This document shows positions 62,957 through 63,800 of a stretch of DNA of 63,800 nt, in pieces. The stretch covers positions 1-63,800 of the forward strand of contig JAACUH010000064.1 of the NCBI GenBank assembly GCA_009993005.1. The letters are read 5' to 3'. Numbering within the stretch: position 1 is the first letter of the stretch; every line of letters begins with the position of its first letter. The DNA is from Rhodobacterales bacterium. GTDB lineage: Bacteria; Pseudomonadota; Alphaproteobacteria; Rhodobacterales; Rhodobacteraceae. Both the position numbers and the translations under genes were made by a program. A model generated the notes under the pieces. That model did no database searches. It saw nothing but the letters and a program-made list of their open reading frames with translations, and had not been told where the DNA came from.

Positions 62957-63793
62957 TCACTGCCCCCAGATGTAGACGGCAAAGAACAGGAACAGCCAGA
63001 CCACATCGACAAAGTGCCAGTACCAGGCAGCCGCTTCAAAACCCACATGCTGTTGCGGGGTGAAATGGCCGCGATAGACGCGCATCAGGCAGACAAAGAG
63101 AAAGATCGTCCCGATCAGCACGTGGAACCCGTGGAAGCCCGTCGCCATGAAGAAGTTCGCGCCATAGATGTTGCCGCTGAAGCCAAAGGCCGCGTGGCTG
63201 TATTCATAGGCCTGCAGCGCGGTAAAGAACGCGCCGAGGATGATCGCCAGCATCAGACCCTTCTTCATGTCCTCGCGGTTGTTCTCATGCACCAGCGCAT
63301 GGTGCGCCCAGGTCGCGGCCATCCCCGAACACAGCAGGATCAGCGTGTTGATCAGCGGCAGGTGCCAGGGATCAAAGGTCTCGATCCCGGCCGGCGGCCA
63401 GACGCCATCGACAATCGGGCTGATCCCGTCGGGATGCATCGGATACATCGCATGCTTGAAGAACGACCAGAACCAGGCCGCAAAGAACATGATCTCGGAC
63501 ATGATGAACATGACGAAACCGTAGCGCAGCCCGATCCGCACCACCGGCGTGTGATCGCCGGTCTGCCCCTCATGGACGACCTCCGACCACCAGGCGAACA
63601 TGGTATAGAGCACGCCCGCCAGCCCCAGCAGGAACAGCCAGTAGTTCTGCGCAAAGGCGACAAAGCTGTCGGGTTTGCCGTGCGACATGCCCAGGACCGC
63701 CCCGAACAACATGAAAAAGCCCGACAGGGCGCCGAACAGCGGCCAGATCGAAGGCGGCAGGATGTGATAATCGTGGTTCTTTGCGTGCGCCAT
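62957..63793 (-). CDS. coxC: Cytochrome c oxidase subunit III
   Basis: Seven-helix subunit III of the aa3-type oxidase, 278 residues, complete. Family segments are [60 protein letters not shown], and at the end [24 protein letters not shown] with [22 protein letters not shown]. The upstream assembly genes expected in this lineage would lie beyond the right edge. Confidence 0.97.
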   Translation of the reverse strand: MAHAKNHDYHILPPSIWPLFGALSGFFMLFGAVLGMSHGKPDSFVAFAQNYWLFLLGLAGVLYTMFAWWSEVVHEGQTGDHTPVVRIGLRYGFVMFIMSEIMFFAAWFWSFFKHAMYPMHPDGISPIVDGVWPPAGIETFDPWHLPLINTLILLCSGMAATWAHHALVHENNREDMKKGLMLAIILGAFFTALQAYEYSHAAFGFSGNIYGANFFMATGFHGFHVLIGTIFLFVCLMRVYRGHFTPQQHVGFEAAAWYWHFVDVVWLFLFFAVYIWGQ

Positions 63794-63800
63794 TTCAGTC

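Noticed and set aside
1-63800. tRNA, rRNA, CRISPR arrays, insertion sequences or prophage
   Set aside because: I looked for cloverleaf-like segments, spaced direct repeats, transposase or integrase motifs and phage structural proteins, and saw none. Short repeats found here lack spacer structure.

Overview
The window is a high-GC stretch of chromosome from an alphaproteobacterium, most probably of the Rhodobacteraceae/Roseobacter group. This rests on gene content and order: coxC-surf1-thrC-M16 protease-GNAT; the pha cluster with phaZ divergent from phaC-phaP-phaR; hflK-hflC-DUF2065; purA-DUF2842; and the lineage-typical families DUF6455, DUF6524, DUF2927 and Hint_2. I see no prophage, insertion sequence, CRISPR array, rRNA or tRNA.

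Layout. 1-5.3 kb: rimO, a decayed polyphosphate kinase 2, a DUF6455 protein, dgkA, a TrhA/hemolysin III protein, an M48 lipoprotein protease and small conserved genes. 5.3-10.8 kb: a class II histone-deacetylase-like amidohydrolase, an exported vanadium-haloperoxidase-like protein overlapping a CRTAC1/FG-GAP secreted protein, a nitroreductase and an EI24 membrane protein. 10.8-17.9 kb: DUF2065, hflC, hflK, gor, a decayed region, rpiA and sdaA. 18-24 kb: a Hint-domain protein with a repetitive tail, an EamA transporter, thiamine diphosphokinase and a very acidic repeat-rich protein of about 930 residues. 24-31 kb: purA, DUF2842, DUF6524, secG, pyrG, rlmJ, a TerB-like protein and a PhnD-like protein without a signal peptide.

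31-42.8 kb is a catabolic locus: a polar-amino-acid-type ABC transporter, two different glutamine-synthetase-like ligases, a class I glutamine amidotransferase, a PuuB-like FAD oxidoreductase, a DegT-type aminotransferase, a LysR regulator and a class III aminotransferase. It looks like a gamma-glutamylation route for an unidentified amine. 42.9-47.5 kb is the polyhydroxyalkanoate cluster; CTGC-N3-GCAG sites, matching the described binding sequence of PhaR, sit inside the phaP promoter. 47.5-51.1 kb holds two alpha/beta hydrolases and thrS.

51.3-53.9 kb is a complete four-gene bufferin-type RiPP operon: a DUF2282 precursor with four cysteines, an MNIO (DUF692) enzyme, a DUF2063 partner and a DoxX-like membrane protein. 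It is preceded by a perfect palindrome and carries a long hairpin between precursor and enzyme. 53.8-63.8 kb: a small membrane protein, an ArsC/Spx-like protein, a cold-shock protein, mtnP, a DUF2927 protein, apt, an FAD-linked oxidase, a GNAT acetyltransferase, an M16 protease, thrC, surf1 and coxC.

The clearest unexplained signal is a dispersed intergenic 22-nt motif found 13 times on both strands. All copies share a framework that begins GRRTATTT, has GC at positions 12-13 and usually ends in AGAAG or GATG/GAAG. Some copies have a GC-rich hairpin beside them, two form an inverted pair, and one runs into a start codon. Other unexplained structures are two adjacent near-identical palindromes built on TTTTCGTACGAAAA, and many 12- or 15-bp in-frame tandem repeats.
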